From positions 1 to 53,853 of the forward strand of contig JAITFE010000051.1 in the NCBI GenBank assembly GCA_031281585.1: a stretch of 53,853 nucleotides of DNA, given 5' to 3'. Positions 7,743 through 15,487 of the stretch are shown here, one piece after another (within the stretch, counting starts at the first letter, position 1; each line of letters opens with the position of its first letter). The notes beneath the pieces are model-generated. The model ran no database searches, had not been told where the DNA came from, and saw nothing but the letters and a program-made list of their open reading frames with translations. The DNA is from Bifidobacteriaceae bacterium (GTDB lineage: Bacteria; Actinomycetota; Actinomycetes; Actinomycetales; WQXJ01). A program made the translations under genes and the position numbers.

Positions 7743-9158
7743 CTATCCGCCCAGCCATTCGGCCAGCCAGGCTTTCAGCATGGCGGCGTCGTTCGGCAGG
7801 TCCCAGACATGGCGGGGGGCGTCCAGCAGGCCGGCGAACCGCGCCGGGACCGGCGGCGGCTCTCCGATCGCCTCCTCGATGGTCTGGGCGAATTTCACCG
7901 GCAACGCCGTCTCGGTCACAATGACGGGCCCCGGGACCCGGAGGGCCAAGGCGACGTGCACGGCATCGGCGGTGTGGGGGTCCACCAAAACCTGGTGTTC
8001 GCGCCACAGCCGGCGGATGGCGGCCAGGCGGTCGGCGTGGCCGGACGTGCCGGAGACGAATCCGAAGCGCTCCCCGGCGGCCGCGAACTCCGGCGTGCCC
8101 GCCAGGTCGAAGAAGCCCTGCGCGGGCAGGACCTGGCCAAACAGGTGGGCTAGGCGCGCGCCGTCGCGCCCGAGCAAATCCGCGACGAAGCGCTCGAAGT
8201 TGGACGCCTTGGAGATGTCCATCGAGGGGCTGGAGGTTTCGAAGGAGGCGCGCGGGCGGTACACCCCGGTGGCGAAGAAGTCGTGGAGGACGTTGTTCTC
8301 GTTGGTGGCCAGGATCAGGCGGTCGACCGGCAGACCCATTTCCCGGGCCACATGGCCCGCCAGGATGTTCCCGAAGTTGCCCGTGGGAACGGCGAAGGAG
8401 ACCCGCTCCTGGCCGCTCCTGAAATAGGCCGCGAAGTAGTAGACCACCTGGGCCGCGACCCGCGCCCAGTTGATCGAGTTGACCGCGCCGATCCGCCACC
8501 GGGCCTTGAAGCCCGCGTCCAGGTTGACCGCTTTGACCAGGTCCTGGCAGTCGTCGAAGGCGCCGTCGATCGCCAGGTTGGCCACCGCCGGGTCGTTGAT
8601 GGAGAACATTTGCGCTTGTTGGAACGGGGTCATCCGCCCGCGTGGGGTGAGCATGGCGACGCGGATGCGCTCGCGGCCCAGGAGGGCGTGTTCGGCGGCG
8701 CTGCCCGTGTCCCCGGAAGTCGCCCCGAGCACGGTCATCCAGGTGTCGCGCCGCTCCAGTTCGCACTCGAACAACTGCCCGATCAACTGCATGGCCATGT
8801 CTTTGAAGGCGGCGGTGGGGCCGTTCGAGAGGTGGGCCAGCCAGAGCGGCGTTCCCCCCAAGTGGGTTACGGGAACGATCTCCGGGTCCCCGAACGCCTC
8901 TGGCGTGTACGCGGCTTTAGTCAGCCGCGCGATCTCCTCCGGCTGGTAATCCGGCGCGAACAACGCCAGGATTTCGGCGGCCAGCGCGGCGTAGCCTTGG
9001 GCGTCCAACACCTCCCGCCACCGGTCCAGCGTCTGGTCGCCAACCCGCGGGTAGCGCTCCGGCAGGTAAAGGCCGCCGTCCGGCGCCAGGCCGGAGAGCA
9101 GAATGTCGCGAAAGCCCAGGCCGTCGCCTGCGGCAGAGCGGGTGGAGACGTAGCGCAC
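7743..9158 (-). CDS. thrC: Threonine synthase
   Basis: PLP enzyme that converts O-phospho-homoserine to threonine. It is 471 residues, the size of the long (type 1) threonine synthases of bacteria and fungi. The family N-terminus is visible (VRYVSTRS, then LLSGLAPDGGLYLPERYP). The PLP lysine sits in TAAFKDMAMQL, and a phosphate-binding glycine loop in ATSGDTGSAAEHAL. VPTGNFGNILAG is also present. The start is GTG at 9158, where homologues begin; the frame is open 16 codons further upstream but that part is not conserved and would overlap the divergent gene. Divergently arranged with the Rossmann oxidoreductase, sharing a 47-nt promoter region. Confidence 0.96.
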   Translation of the reverse strand: MRYVSTRSAAGDGLGFRDILLSGLAPDGGLYLPERYPRVGDQTLDRWREVLDAQGYAALAAEILALFAPDYQPEEIARLTKAAYTPEAFGDPEIVPVTHLGGTPLWLAHLSNGPTAAFKDMAMQLIGQLFECELERRDTWMTVLGATSGDTGSAAEHALLGRERIRVAMLTPRGRMTPFQQAQMFSINDPAVANLAIDGAFDDCQDLVKAVNLDAGFKARWRIGAVNSINWARVAAQVVYYFAAYFRSGQERVSFAVPTGNFGNILAGHVAREMGLPVDRLILATNENNVLHDFFATGVYRPRASFETSSPSMDISKASNFERFVADLLGRDGARLAHLFGQVLPAQGFFDLAGTPEFAAAGERFGFVSGTSGHADRLAAIRRLWREHQVLVDPHTADAVHVALALRVPGPVIVTETALPVKFAQTIEEAIGEPPPVPARFAGLLDAPRHVWDLPNDAAMLKAWLAEWLGG

Positions 9159-9172
9159 GGTCCCAAGGCTAG

Positions 9173-9178
9173 TAGAAT
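9173..9178 (+). promoter_or_regulatory. -10 box of the oxidoreductase gene
   Basis: TAGAAT placed 7 nt before the expected transcription start and 15 nt before GGGAGG. No good -35 is visible; the upstream sequence is the thrC start. The 47-nt divergent interval must hold both promoters. Confidence 0.3.
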
Positions 9179-9205
9179 CGACGCCTACCTTGGGGAGGGA
9201 TGACA

Positions 9206-9856
9206 ATGGCCAGGATCACAGTCTTGGGCGGGACGGGTTACGCCGGCGCGGCGGTGGTCGCGGAGGCGGCCCGCCGGGGCCACCAGGTCCGCTCGATTTC
9301 GCGCAAGGTGCCCGATGCCGTCCGCCACGTCCCCGAAGTCGCCTACCTTGCCGGTTCGGTCACGGATCCGGTTTTCCTGGAGTCGGTGGCCGGGGAAAGC
9401 GATGTGGTGATCTCCGCGTTGTCGCCGCGCGGCCCCATGCTGGGCCAGGTGCGCCTGGTGGACGGCGACCTGATCGCGCTGGCCGACACACTCGGCTTCC
9501 GCCTCGGCGTCATCTTGGGCGCGGGCTCCTTGTTCACCGAGCCGGGCGGCCCCCGCCTGGCCGACCTGCCCGGCTTCCCGCCGGCGTTCAAGGCGGAGGC
9601 GGATGAGATGGCCCAGGTCCTGGCCGATCTTGAGGCCTCCCCGGTGGGCGTGGACTGGTTCGGGGTGTCCCCCGCGCCGGGCTTCGGCTCGTCCGCCCCC
9701 GGCGAGCGGACGGGCCGCTACCGCACCGGCGGCGACGTGGTCCTGGCCGACGAGTCCGGCAACAGCAACATCTCCGCGGACGACCTGGCGATCGCGATTT
9801 TGGACGAGGTCGACCGCCCGGCGCACCGCCGCCAGCGCTTCACGGTGGCCCACTGA
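9206..9856 (+). CDS. NAD(P)-binding Rossmann oxidoreductase (atypical SDR/NmrA-like)
   Basis: 216 residues, cytoplasmic. The N-terminus ARITVLGGTGYAGAAVVAEA is a dinucleotide-binding fold with the GxxGxxG pattern (GGTGYAG). VVISALSPRG and a late ADDLAIAILDEVDRP complete the pattern of the small atypical short-chain dehydrogenases annotated as NAD(P)H-binding proteins. The substrate is unknown. Two ATGs are in frame at 9200 and 9206. The second is chosen because the GGGAGG site lies 7 nt before it but only 1 nt before the first. Single gene followed by an inverted repeat. Confidence 0.85.
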   Translation: MARITVLGGTGYAGAAVVAEAARRGHQVRSISRKVPDAVRHVPEVAYLAGSVTDPVFLESVAGESDVVISALSPRGPMLGQVRLVDGDLIALADTLGFRLGVILGAGSLFTEPGGPRLADLPGFPPAFKAEADEMAQVLADLEASPVGVDWFGVSPAPGFGSSAPGERTGRYRTGGDVVLADESGNSNISADDLAIAILDEVDRPAHRRQRFTVAH

Positions 9857-9858
9857 CC

Positions 9859-9877
9859 GCCAAACCGGCGGTTTGGC
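9859..9877 (+). terminator. Hairpin after the oxidoreductase gene
   Basis: Perfect 8-bp stem GCCAAACC/GGTTTGGC with a 3-nt loop, 3 nt after the stop codon. There is no T run after it, so termination is inferred from position only. Confidence 0.45.
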
Positions 9878-9913
9878 CAGGATTCCCCAAACGCGAATGA
9901 AGGGGCAAACCCC

Positions 9914-10308
9914 ATGAGCGGCGAGGTTCCCGAGGGCAAGAAGACCGGCTGGGCGAAGGTAACCCCCTTCCTGACGGATCCGCCTACGTCGGCGACTGGG
10001 TAGACGGCAAGCGTCAAAGCTGGGAACGGCTACGCCAGGGCCGACCTGACCAGGGCGGCGGCAAGCGGGAGCGCTTGGCCGAGCTCAATAAGCTGCGCGC
10101 TGAACTGCAAAAGCAAATCGATTGGTGCATGCAACAAGTCAGCCGCAACAACGACCTTGCGAATGACGCGCGCTCAAATTCGCCGTCTCGTTACGCCAAC
10201 GAAGCGGCGAGGCCCTACGAGGCAGAAATACGGCGCCTCAAGGAGCAGGCTCAGAGCTACGCGAACCGCCTCAATGACTGCATGATCGAGATACGAAGCC
10301 TCGAATAG
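9914..10308 (+). pseudogene. Small coiled-coil protein with MORN-like segment, frameshifted
   Basis: The ATG at 9914 has a good ribosome site (AAGGGG, 8 nt upstream) and reads MSGEVPEGKKTGWAKVTP, then stops at 9998-10000 region in its own frame. A -1 shift at the CCCCC run (9963-9967) joins it to an open frame reading LPDGSAYVGDWVDGKRQ, which resembles one MORN repeat, followed by a charged helical tail (KRERLAELNKLRAELQKQID...AEIRRLKEQAQSYANRLND) to the stop at 10308. Read separately, the second part would need a TTG start at 10075 without a ribosome site. The simplest reading is one gene with a lost C in a homopolymer, by mutation or sequencing error. Programmed frameshifting is possible but unsupported. 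Function unknown. Confidence 0.5.
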
Positions 10309-10325
10309 GGGAGGCCGGGCCGCTG

Positions 10326-10460
10326 CTATCTCTGCCAATAGCCGCCATGGCCGGGGCAGACCAGTCCTGCGTTCTTGCAGTTCGAGCACGACAAGCTGCC
10401 GCGATGCCCCTTGCAGATTTCGCAGGTGAACAGACTGCGGTGGCACCTCTAGCAGGTCAT
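10326..10460 (-). pseudogene. Mini zinc-ribbon protein with in-frame TAG
   Basis: The minus strand encodes a compact eight-ligand zinc protein: MTC-stop-RCHRSL, then FTCEICKGHRG, LSCSNCKNAG, LVCPGHGGYWQR and stop. Four CxxC/CxxH pairs are present, but the first pair is interrupted at its second position by TAG (read as C-stop-R-C). The ATG at 10460 has AAGG about 10 nt upstream; an in-frame ATG at 10499 would add 13 residues. One base change from Gln, Glu, Lys or Trp would give the stop, so this is most likely a recent nonsense mutation. The antisense and other frames here are not coding-like. It is convergent with the frameshifted gene and divergent from the HipB-like gene. Confidence 0.6.
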
Positions 10461-10618
10461 CGGGACGCCGCCTTCTTCCGTCGACAAGAACCGGACCATT
10501 CGAGTGTATGGCGTCCAACCGGCCAGTTCGGACCAGGCCGCGCCCAAGCCCTCACGGTGTACGATTTGAGTGACACCAAGCCCGGTGTCGCATGATTCGT
10601 ACTTCTTCGGAGGGCACC

Positions 10619-10852
10619 GTGTGGGCGTATCGACCGGCTGACTGGGGGAATCTGGCACGCGACCGCCGCGCGCAACGGGGCTGGACACAGGCGCAACTGG
10701 GGGCCAAGGCGGGCGTCACCCGCCAGTGGGTTAACCGCTTCGAGAACGGCAAGGGCACGGGCGCGGCCCGGTTGGACGCCGCGCTCAGGGTGATGGACTT
10801 GCTGGGATTCGTGATCGACCTGCGCCCCGAAGACACCGAGGCCGCTCGGTGA
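10619..10852 (+). CDS. XRE-family HTH regulator, HipB-like antitoxin
   Basis: 77 residues from GTG at 10619. The start is chosen because GGAGG lies 5 nt upstream; an ATG at 10592 is in frame but has no ribosome site. The middle is a Cro/C1-type helix-turn-helix: LARDRRAQRGWTQAQLGAKA then GVTRQWVNRFENGKGTGAA. The C-terminus (LDAALRVMDLLGFVIDLRPE) is the strand-forming tail seen in HipB-type antitoxins. The stop overlaps the start of the HipA-like gene by 4 nt (GTGA), so the two are co-translated. The known role of such proteins is to bind the operon promoter and neutralise the kinase toxin. Confidence 0.88.
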   Translation: MWAYRPADWGNLARDRRAQRGWTQAQLGAKAGVTRQWVNRFENGKGTGAARLDAALRVMDLLGFVIDLRPEDTEAAR

Positions 10853-12129
10853 GGCGGCTGACCGCCTACCTCGACGGGATCCGGACCGGCTGGTTCACCC
10901 AGTTGGACACCGGTCGAGTCATATTCGAGGTCGACATGCAGTGGGCCGAGGGTAGCGGCGCGATGGAACTGTCGCTCAGCCTGCCGAAGTCCAAAGGACG
11001 CCATGACGGCCCCGCCCCCGTCAACTACTTGGCCGGTCTGCTGCCGGACGACCCGGACGTGGTGCGCCGTTGGGCGGGGCGATTTGGGGTCAGCGCGGCC
11101 AGTCCGATGGCGCTGCTGGAGAACGTCGGCTTGGACGCGGCCGGCGGCGTTCAACTCAGCACCGAAGACGGCGCCGTCCTTGACGCACCCCGGGATTGGG
11201 CGCCCTTGACTGAGGAAGAGATCGGCCGGCATCTGGCGGAATTGCGCGGTGACCGGACCGGTTGGATGTTCCCGCGGCAACAGCCCCAGAGCTTCTCGTT
11301 GGCGGGCGCGCAAGGCAAGTTCGCGCTCACCGACGCTCATGGCGGCTGGGCGCTGCCACTGGGCGCCGAGCCGACCACCCACATCCTCAAACCGGGCGCG
11401 ACCGGATTTTCCAGCCAGGCGCTCACCGAGCACCTGACAATGCGGGCGGCTGGCCTTATGGGCCTGCGGGTGGCTGATACCCGGATGGCTTGGTTCGCCG
11501 GAGAGCCGGCGATCGTGGCCGCACGGTACGACCGCGCGCAAGCAAACGGCATGGTGCGGCGCCTGCATCAGGAGGACTTCGTGCAAGCGTTCGGCCTGCC
11601 GCCCGATTTGAAGTACCAGAGCGACGGCGGCCCTGGCATGACCCGGGTCGTCGACATCTTGCGCGCGAGCCTTCGCGCGGGCGACGCCGACGCCGCCGTC
11701 TGGGAGTTCACGCTCCTGTGCGCGTTCAACTGGGTTGCGCTCGCGACCGATGGCCACGCCAAGAACTTCTCTCTTCTGCACTCGCCCGATGGACCCTCGC
11801 TCGCCCCGGGATACGACATGGCTTCGGCGCTGCCATACCCGGACCTGGCCGACCAGTGGACGGCCCGTCTGGCGATGAGCGTTGGCGGCAACTACCGCGA
11901 CCGGGATATCGCGGCCCGCCATTGGCGGCGCGAAGCAACCGCCGCCGGAATCGATCCCGACAGTTTCGCGGAACGGCTGCGGGGGCTGGTAGCCACCTTC
12001 CCGGACGCCGCGTCGCAGGCGGCCAGGGAGACCGGTCTTGCGGGCGGGGAGGCGTTGTTCGCGGGCGAGTTTGTAGACCTCGCCGCCCGGCGAAGCCGGA
12101 CGCTCCAGGACCGCTTGTCGGTGCCCTGA
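10849..12129 (+). CDS. HipA-like serine/threonine kinase toxin
   Basis: 426 residues, similar in size to E. coli HipA (440). An N-terminal HipA_N-type domain (residues 1-110, with NYLAGLLPDDPDVVRRWAGRFG) precedes the kinase domain. That domain has the glycine loop FSLAGAQGKFAL (149-160), THILKP (177-182), the catalytic segment ALATDGHAKNFSLL with Asp301 and Asn306, and the metal-binding GYDMAS with Asp323. All expected catalytic residues are present, so the kinase should be active. Known HipA proteins phosphorylate a target such as glutamyl-tRNA synthetase and induce growth arrest; the target here cannot be told from sequence. It forms an overlapping pair with the upstream HTH gene. Confidence 0.9.
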   Translation: MRRLTAYLDGIRTGWFTQLDTGRVIFEVDMQWAEGSGAMELSLSLPKSKGRHDGPAPVNYLAGLLPDDPDVVRRWAGRFGVSAASPMALLENVGLDAAGGVQLSTEDGAVLDAPRDWAPLTEEEIGRHLAELRGDRTGWMFPRQQPQSFSLAGAQGKFALTDAHGGWALPLGAEPTTHILKPGATGFSSQALTEHLTMRAAGLMGLRVADTRMAWFAGEPAIVAARYDRAQANGMVRRLHQEDFVQAFGLPPDLKYQSDGGPGMTRVVDILRASLRAGDADAAVWEFTLLCAFNWVALATDGHAKNFSLLHSPDGPSLAPGYDMASALPYPDLADQWTARLAMSVGGNYRDRDIAARHWRREATAAGIDPDSFAERLRGLVATFPDAASQAARETGLAGGEALFAGEFVDLAARRSRTLQDRLSVP

Positions 12130-12184
12130 CGCCGCGTCAGACGAGCCGAAACGTGAAGATTGACGCGCATTATTTTTCTGGCTA

Positions 12185-12213
12185 TTGGGTTCACAGGGCA
12201 ACGGTTGTATGAT
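12185..12213 (+). promoter_or_regulatory. Leaderless promoter of the HNH endonuclease gene
   Basis: -35 TTGGGT (12185-12190), 17-nt spacer, -10 TATGAT (12208-12213), then 6 nt to ATG at 12220. No ribosome site is present. This decides the start against the longer frame that opens at TTG 12160, inside which these elements lie. Confidence 0.6.
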
Positions 12214-12219
12214 TGGTTT

Positions 12220-13443
12220 ATGAACCCGGACAACCCCCGACAAGAGATCCGGGCGCTGCTTCGACAAGCGGCGGAGCAGACCCGCCTGGCGCGGATCGCG
12301 GAGGCCCGGGCGGCACGGTCGTTGGCCCAGGCGGCCCGGGTCGCGGACCAGTCCGGGCTGGCCGGGTGGGCGGTCGTCGAAGAGCACGCCCTTTCGAACG
12401 CCATGACCCGGGCGGAGGCCAGACAACTCGCCGCCGCCGGGGAGTCAGGCCTGGACCACCCCGCCTTCCTTGCCGCCCAAGAGCGCGGCCAGCTGACGAC
12501 CAGGGCCTGCGCGGCCATCCGAACCGCCGCCGGCCGCAGCCAGAACCCCGAAGTCCGCTCCCAGGTGGCGTCGTTCGGGCTGGCCCTCGCGAAAAGCTTC
12601 CCCGCCGGGAAGGTCCGGGCCGGGGCCGAAAAGCTCGCCGCCCTGCTCGACCCGGCCGCGTTCGCCAACGGCCACGAACAACAAGCCGCCAAACGCGGCG
12701 TCCGGCTGATCCCCCGCCCCTACGGGATGGCCGAACTGCGCGCCTACGGGCCCGCCCACGACCTCGCCGCGGTCGTCGCCGGCGTCGAAGCGGCCGCCCG
12801 CAAGACCCAGGCCTTCTGTCGGCAGGCCGGCGTGACGTGCGACGCCCGCCAGGCCGGATTCGACGCGTTCTGCGCCATCTGGAAACCCTGCGACGACCCG
12901 GCCGACCGCGCCAAGTCCGTCAACCAGGTCATGGCCCGCCCCCACCTGCTCATCCACGTCAACGCCACCGCCCTGCTCGGCGCCATCGACACACCCGCCC
13001 TGCTCGGCGGGCAAACCCCAATTCCCGCCGGCATCGCCCGCCAAATCGCCGAAGACGCCACTTGGCAGGCCCTGGTCGAAGACGCCGGCAGGATCATCGG
13101 GCTCGGCGACCGCGTCCACCCGCCCGGGACAATCCCCCGCCCTGGGGACTGGCCCGCCAACACCTTGGCGGACAACACCTACCAGGCCGGCCCCAAGCTC
13201 CGGGCGTTGCTAGAGGCCCGCGACCAAGGCTGTTGCGTCCCGAACTGCTCCGCCCCGCCCGGACGATGCGAAACCGACCACCGCGTCCCCTTCGACCCGG
13301 CCAGACCCGCCAACACCCAAACCACCGGCGCCAACACCCAACTCCTCTGCAAGGCCCACCACCAATTGAAAACCCACCACGGCTGGCGCCACCAACACGA
13401 CCCCAACACCGGTCAAGCCACCATCACCACACCGCACACCTGA
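12220..13443 (+). CDS. DUF222-type HNH endonuclease (13E12 family)
   Basis: 407 residues. The long N-terminal part is the helical DUF222 region (EARAARSLAQAARVADQSGL... SNAMTRAEARQLAAAGESGL). The C-terminus is an HNH nuclease with zinc-binding cysteines: CCVPNCSAPPGRCETDHRVP, then GANTQLLCKAHHQLKTHHGW. This family is greatly expanded in actinobacteria (13E12 repeats in mycobacteria) and its biological role is not established; several copies per genome are usual. The start is the ATG at 12220 next to the promoter. It is convergent with the AIM24 gene, 43 nt away. Confidence 0.93.
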   Translation: MNPDNPRQEIRALLRQAAEQTRLARIAEARAARSLAQAARVADQSGLAGWAVVEEHALSNAMTRAEARQLAAAGESGLDHPAFLAAQERGQLTTRACAAIRTAAGRSQNPEVRSQVASFGLALAKSFPAGKVRAGAEKLAALLDPAAFANGHEQQAAKRGVRLIPRPYGMAELRAYGPAHDLAAVVAGVEAAARKTQAFCRQAGVTCDARQAGFDAFCAIWKPCDDPADRAKSVNQVMARPHLLIHVNATALLGAIDTPALLGGQTPIPAGIARQIAEDATWQALVEDAGRIIGLGDRVHPPGTIPRPGDWPANTLADNTYQAGPKLRALLEARDQGCCVPNCSAPPGRCETDHRVPFDPARPANTQTTGANTQLLCKAHHQLKTHHGWRHQHDPNTGQATITTPHT

Positions 13444-13486
13444 TTGATTTCGCGCACTCTGCCGTGGCGCCAGAGGCGGCCGGTCT

Positions 13487-14185
13487 CTAGCTGCGGGTCG
13501 GCAAGAAGGGGTTGATCGACGCGGCGAAGGTTTCCAGGTTGAGGCTCTGGATCAGGATCTTGCCCGTGCCCCGGAACACGTTGACCAGGCCCTCGCCCGT
13601 GCCGATCGACCCGAAGAAGCCGCTCTGCAACTCGATGTGGTAATCGAGGTTCCGGTCCCACGCCACCACATGGCGGTTGTCCACCACGAAGCCGTTCGCG
13701 TTGTTCAGTGGAATCTCGGTGATCGACCCGAACGCGTTGACCAGCAGCGCCCCCTGGCCGTCCGTCGCCATCACGAAGAAACCGCCCTGGCCGCCGAACA
13801 GCGCCTTTCCGACGCTTTGGCGCTCCATGGTGTACGCGACTGTGGAATCCATCGCCAAGAACGCGCTGTCGTTCAGCCGGTACTGGTTCGCGCCCACGTC
13901 AAGCTGGGCGATGGTCCCGGGATAAGTCGGCGCGATGGCGACCTCGCCCATCGGCGCCTGGCAGACCGCCTCCGTTATGAACGTCGACTCGCCGGAGACC
14001 GCGCTGCGGGCAACCGCCCGCACGAATTTCCCGATGCCGTCACCGGACGCGTTCAACCGGGCGTTCAGCTCCACGCCGGGCGACCGGTAGATCATGGAGC
14101 CGCGCTGAATGCGCGCCACCTCTCCCTGGTTCATCAAGACGCGGGCCATTGGGAACTGCATGTGGGTTTCAATCTGGAATCGCAT
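13487..14185 (-). CDS. AIM24 family protein
   Basis: 232 residues, beta-rich. The pattern RGSMIYRSPGVELNAR, TFITEAVCQAPMGEVAIAPTYPG, LNDSAFLAMDSTVAY, GLVNVFRGTGKILIQSLN is that of AIM24/TerD-associated beta-helix-like proteins, named after a yeast mitochondrial protein and of unknown function in bacteria. The start is ATG at 14185 with GGAGAG 5 nt upstream. The frame stays open through the tRNA gene upstream, but that extension is not coding. It lies just downstream of tRNA-Val on the same strand. Confidence 0.85.
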   Translation of the reverse strand: MRFQIETHMQFPMARVLMNQGEVARIQRGSMIYRSPGVELNARLNASGDGIGKFVRAVARSAVSGESTFITEAVCQAPMGEVAIAPTYPGTIAQLDVGANQYRLNDSAFLAMDSTVAYTMERQSVGKALFGGQGGFFVMATDGQGALLVNAFGSITEIPLNNANGFVVDNRHVVAWDRNLDYHIELQSGFFGSIGTGEGLVNVFRGTGKILIQSLNLETFAASINPFLPTRS

Positions 14186-14276
14186 GGGTGCTCTCCAATC
14201 GGGGTTTTGGCTAACCCTATCCTGCCTCACCGGGTCTGGCCGGGAGCGCGTGTCGGGAAGGCGCGCAGAACGAAAG

Positions 14277-14350
14277 TGGGCCCAGAGGGACTCGAACCCC
14301 CGGCCCCCACGGTGTAAACGTGGTGCTCTAACCAACTGAGCTATGGGCCC
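14277..14350 (-). tRNA. tRNA-Val (anticodon TAC)
   Basis: Minus strand: acceptor GGGCCCA pairs with TGGGCCC, D-arm GCTCAGTTGGTTAGAGC, anticodon stem CCACG/CGTGG with loop TTTACAC (anticodon TAC, reads GUA and possibly other Val codons), T-arm with TTCGAGT, discriminator A. CCA is not encoded. Length is 74 nt. No integrase and no direct repeat of its 3' end are visible nearby. Confidence 0.96.
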
Positions 14351-14386
14351 CTAGCGAACGGCGCCCAAGTTTACCCGAGCCCGGCT

Positions 14387-15349
14387 TTACTGGCAGTCCC
14401 AGCAGTAGAGGACGCGCGAGAAGTCGAGGGCCGCGAGCCTTTCCGGCTCGATGAAGAAACCGCAGGTCCCGCCGTCGCCCCAAACAAGGCCGGCGGATTC
14501 GTCGGAGTCGAGTTGGAGCAGCAGGGTGGAAAAGCCGGCCAGGTCGCCCCGCATCCTGCGGTCGGTGTGCGCGAAGCGGGGGTAGCCGCCAAGGCGGTGC
14601 CCGGCGGAGGAGAAGGCCCGTTTGAGGTCGAATGACTCCGCCCGCCGCAGCCGTTCGGCCAACCCCAGATTCGCCGGGGCCGCCAGGAACTCCGCGAAGG
14701 CGGCTTCGAACCGGAAGTCGTCCGGCGGCATGGGCCGGTTCGCCAGCCTGCCCGCCAGGCAAACCCCGTCCGCGTTCGTGAAGGGAACGTCCATGTACTC
14801 GACCGCGCGCTCCACGTCCGGGCCCACGCTGCCCGCCTCCCAGCCGCCGGCCGGCGGGTCGGGATGGAAAACGACCCGGTGCCCGATGCCGTGTGCCGGC
14901 TCCCGGTAGTCCATCCCGTGGGTGTCGTCCCCGGCGATGAAGAACTGGAGCAGGCCCCGCGCCGGGAAGCCCGGCAAAGCCGGCAATTGGGCCAGATTGA
15001 TTTGGGCCAGCAAGAACAGCGCCGGGCCGCCGTCAGTGGCGCGGGGCCACGATTGACCCGGCGCCAGATACGGCTGGCCGCCGATCTTCGAGTCCACCGG
15101 GCCGGGCCGGCCGGGTACCGGCGCCAGCTCAATCGACGCTTTGGCGGTCGCGGCCACCCAAGCGGCCCGCAAATCGACGCTCAGTTCCCGCGCTGATTCG
15201 GGGGCTGGCAACACTGTGGCCGAAACCGTCACGCTTGGCGCCTCAGCCGGTTGGGTTGTGAAGCTGGAAGTGGCGCTGCCCTCAACGGGCAGGCCTCTCA
15301 CGGGCGAGGGCGTCCCGCCCGCGCCGAACAACCGGTCAAGAAAACTCAC
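14387..15349 (-). CDS. YwqG-like (DUF1963) protein
   Basis: 320 residues, cytoplasmic, function unknown. DUF1963 hallmarks are present: SKIGGQPYLAPGQSWPR, ALFLLAQINLAQLPALPGFP, GLLQFFIAGDD, HRLGGYPRFAHTD, LLLQLDSDESAGLVWGDGG, and GTCGFFIEPERLAALDFSRV near the end. The start is GTG at 15349, preceded by AAGGA 8-9 nt upstream; the open frame continues upstream without conservation. The 138-nt gap before it contains a perfect -35 box TTGACA (minus strand, 15474-15469) but only a weak -10, so it may have its own promoter apart from hemW. Confidence 0.85.
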   Translation of the reverse strand: MSFLDRLFGAGGTPSPVRGLPVEGSATSSFTTQPAEAPSVTVSATVLPAPESARELSVDLRAAWVAATAKASIELAPVPGRPGPVDSKIGGQPYLAPGQSWPRATDGGPALFLLAQINLAQLPALPGFPARGLLQFFIAGDDTHGMDYREPAHGIGHRVVFHPDPPAGGWEAGSVGPDVERAVEYMDVPFTNADGVCLAGRLANRPMPPDDFRFEAAFAEFLAAPANLGLAERLRRAESFDLKRAFSSAGHRLGGYPRFAHTDRRMRGDLAGFSTLLLQLDSDESAGLVWGDGGTCGFFIEPERLAALDFSRVLYCWDCQ

Positions 15350-15487
15350 TCTGCCGTTCCTTCGGTCCCGTCCTGGTCCCCGCCGGGCTCGCGGTCCAGC
15401 CATTTGTGCTCCGGCAAGGCTAGTCCGGCCCCCGTGCTCACGGCTACTCGATTTCGAAGTTATTAACGTGTCAACACCCACGTGCGG

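Noticed and set aside
10174-10690. Antisense ORFs over the small-gene region before hipB
   Set aside because: They have no RBS or family features; the zinc-ribbon frame with the TAG is the only one with protein-like content.
12160-12219. TTG start extending the HNH endonuclease by 20 codons
   Set aside because: This stretch contains the -35 and -10 boxes and lacks a ribosome site; the ATG at 12220 fits better.
14277-14350. tRNA-Val as an integration site for a mobile element
   Set aside because: No integrase, no direct repeat of the tRNA 3' end and no phage-like genes are seen within the neighbouring 10 kb.
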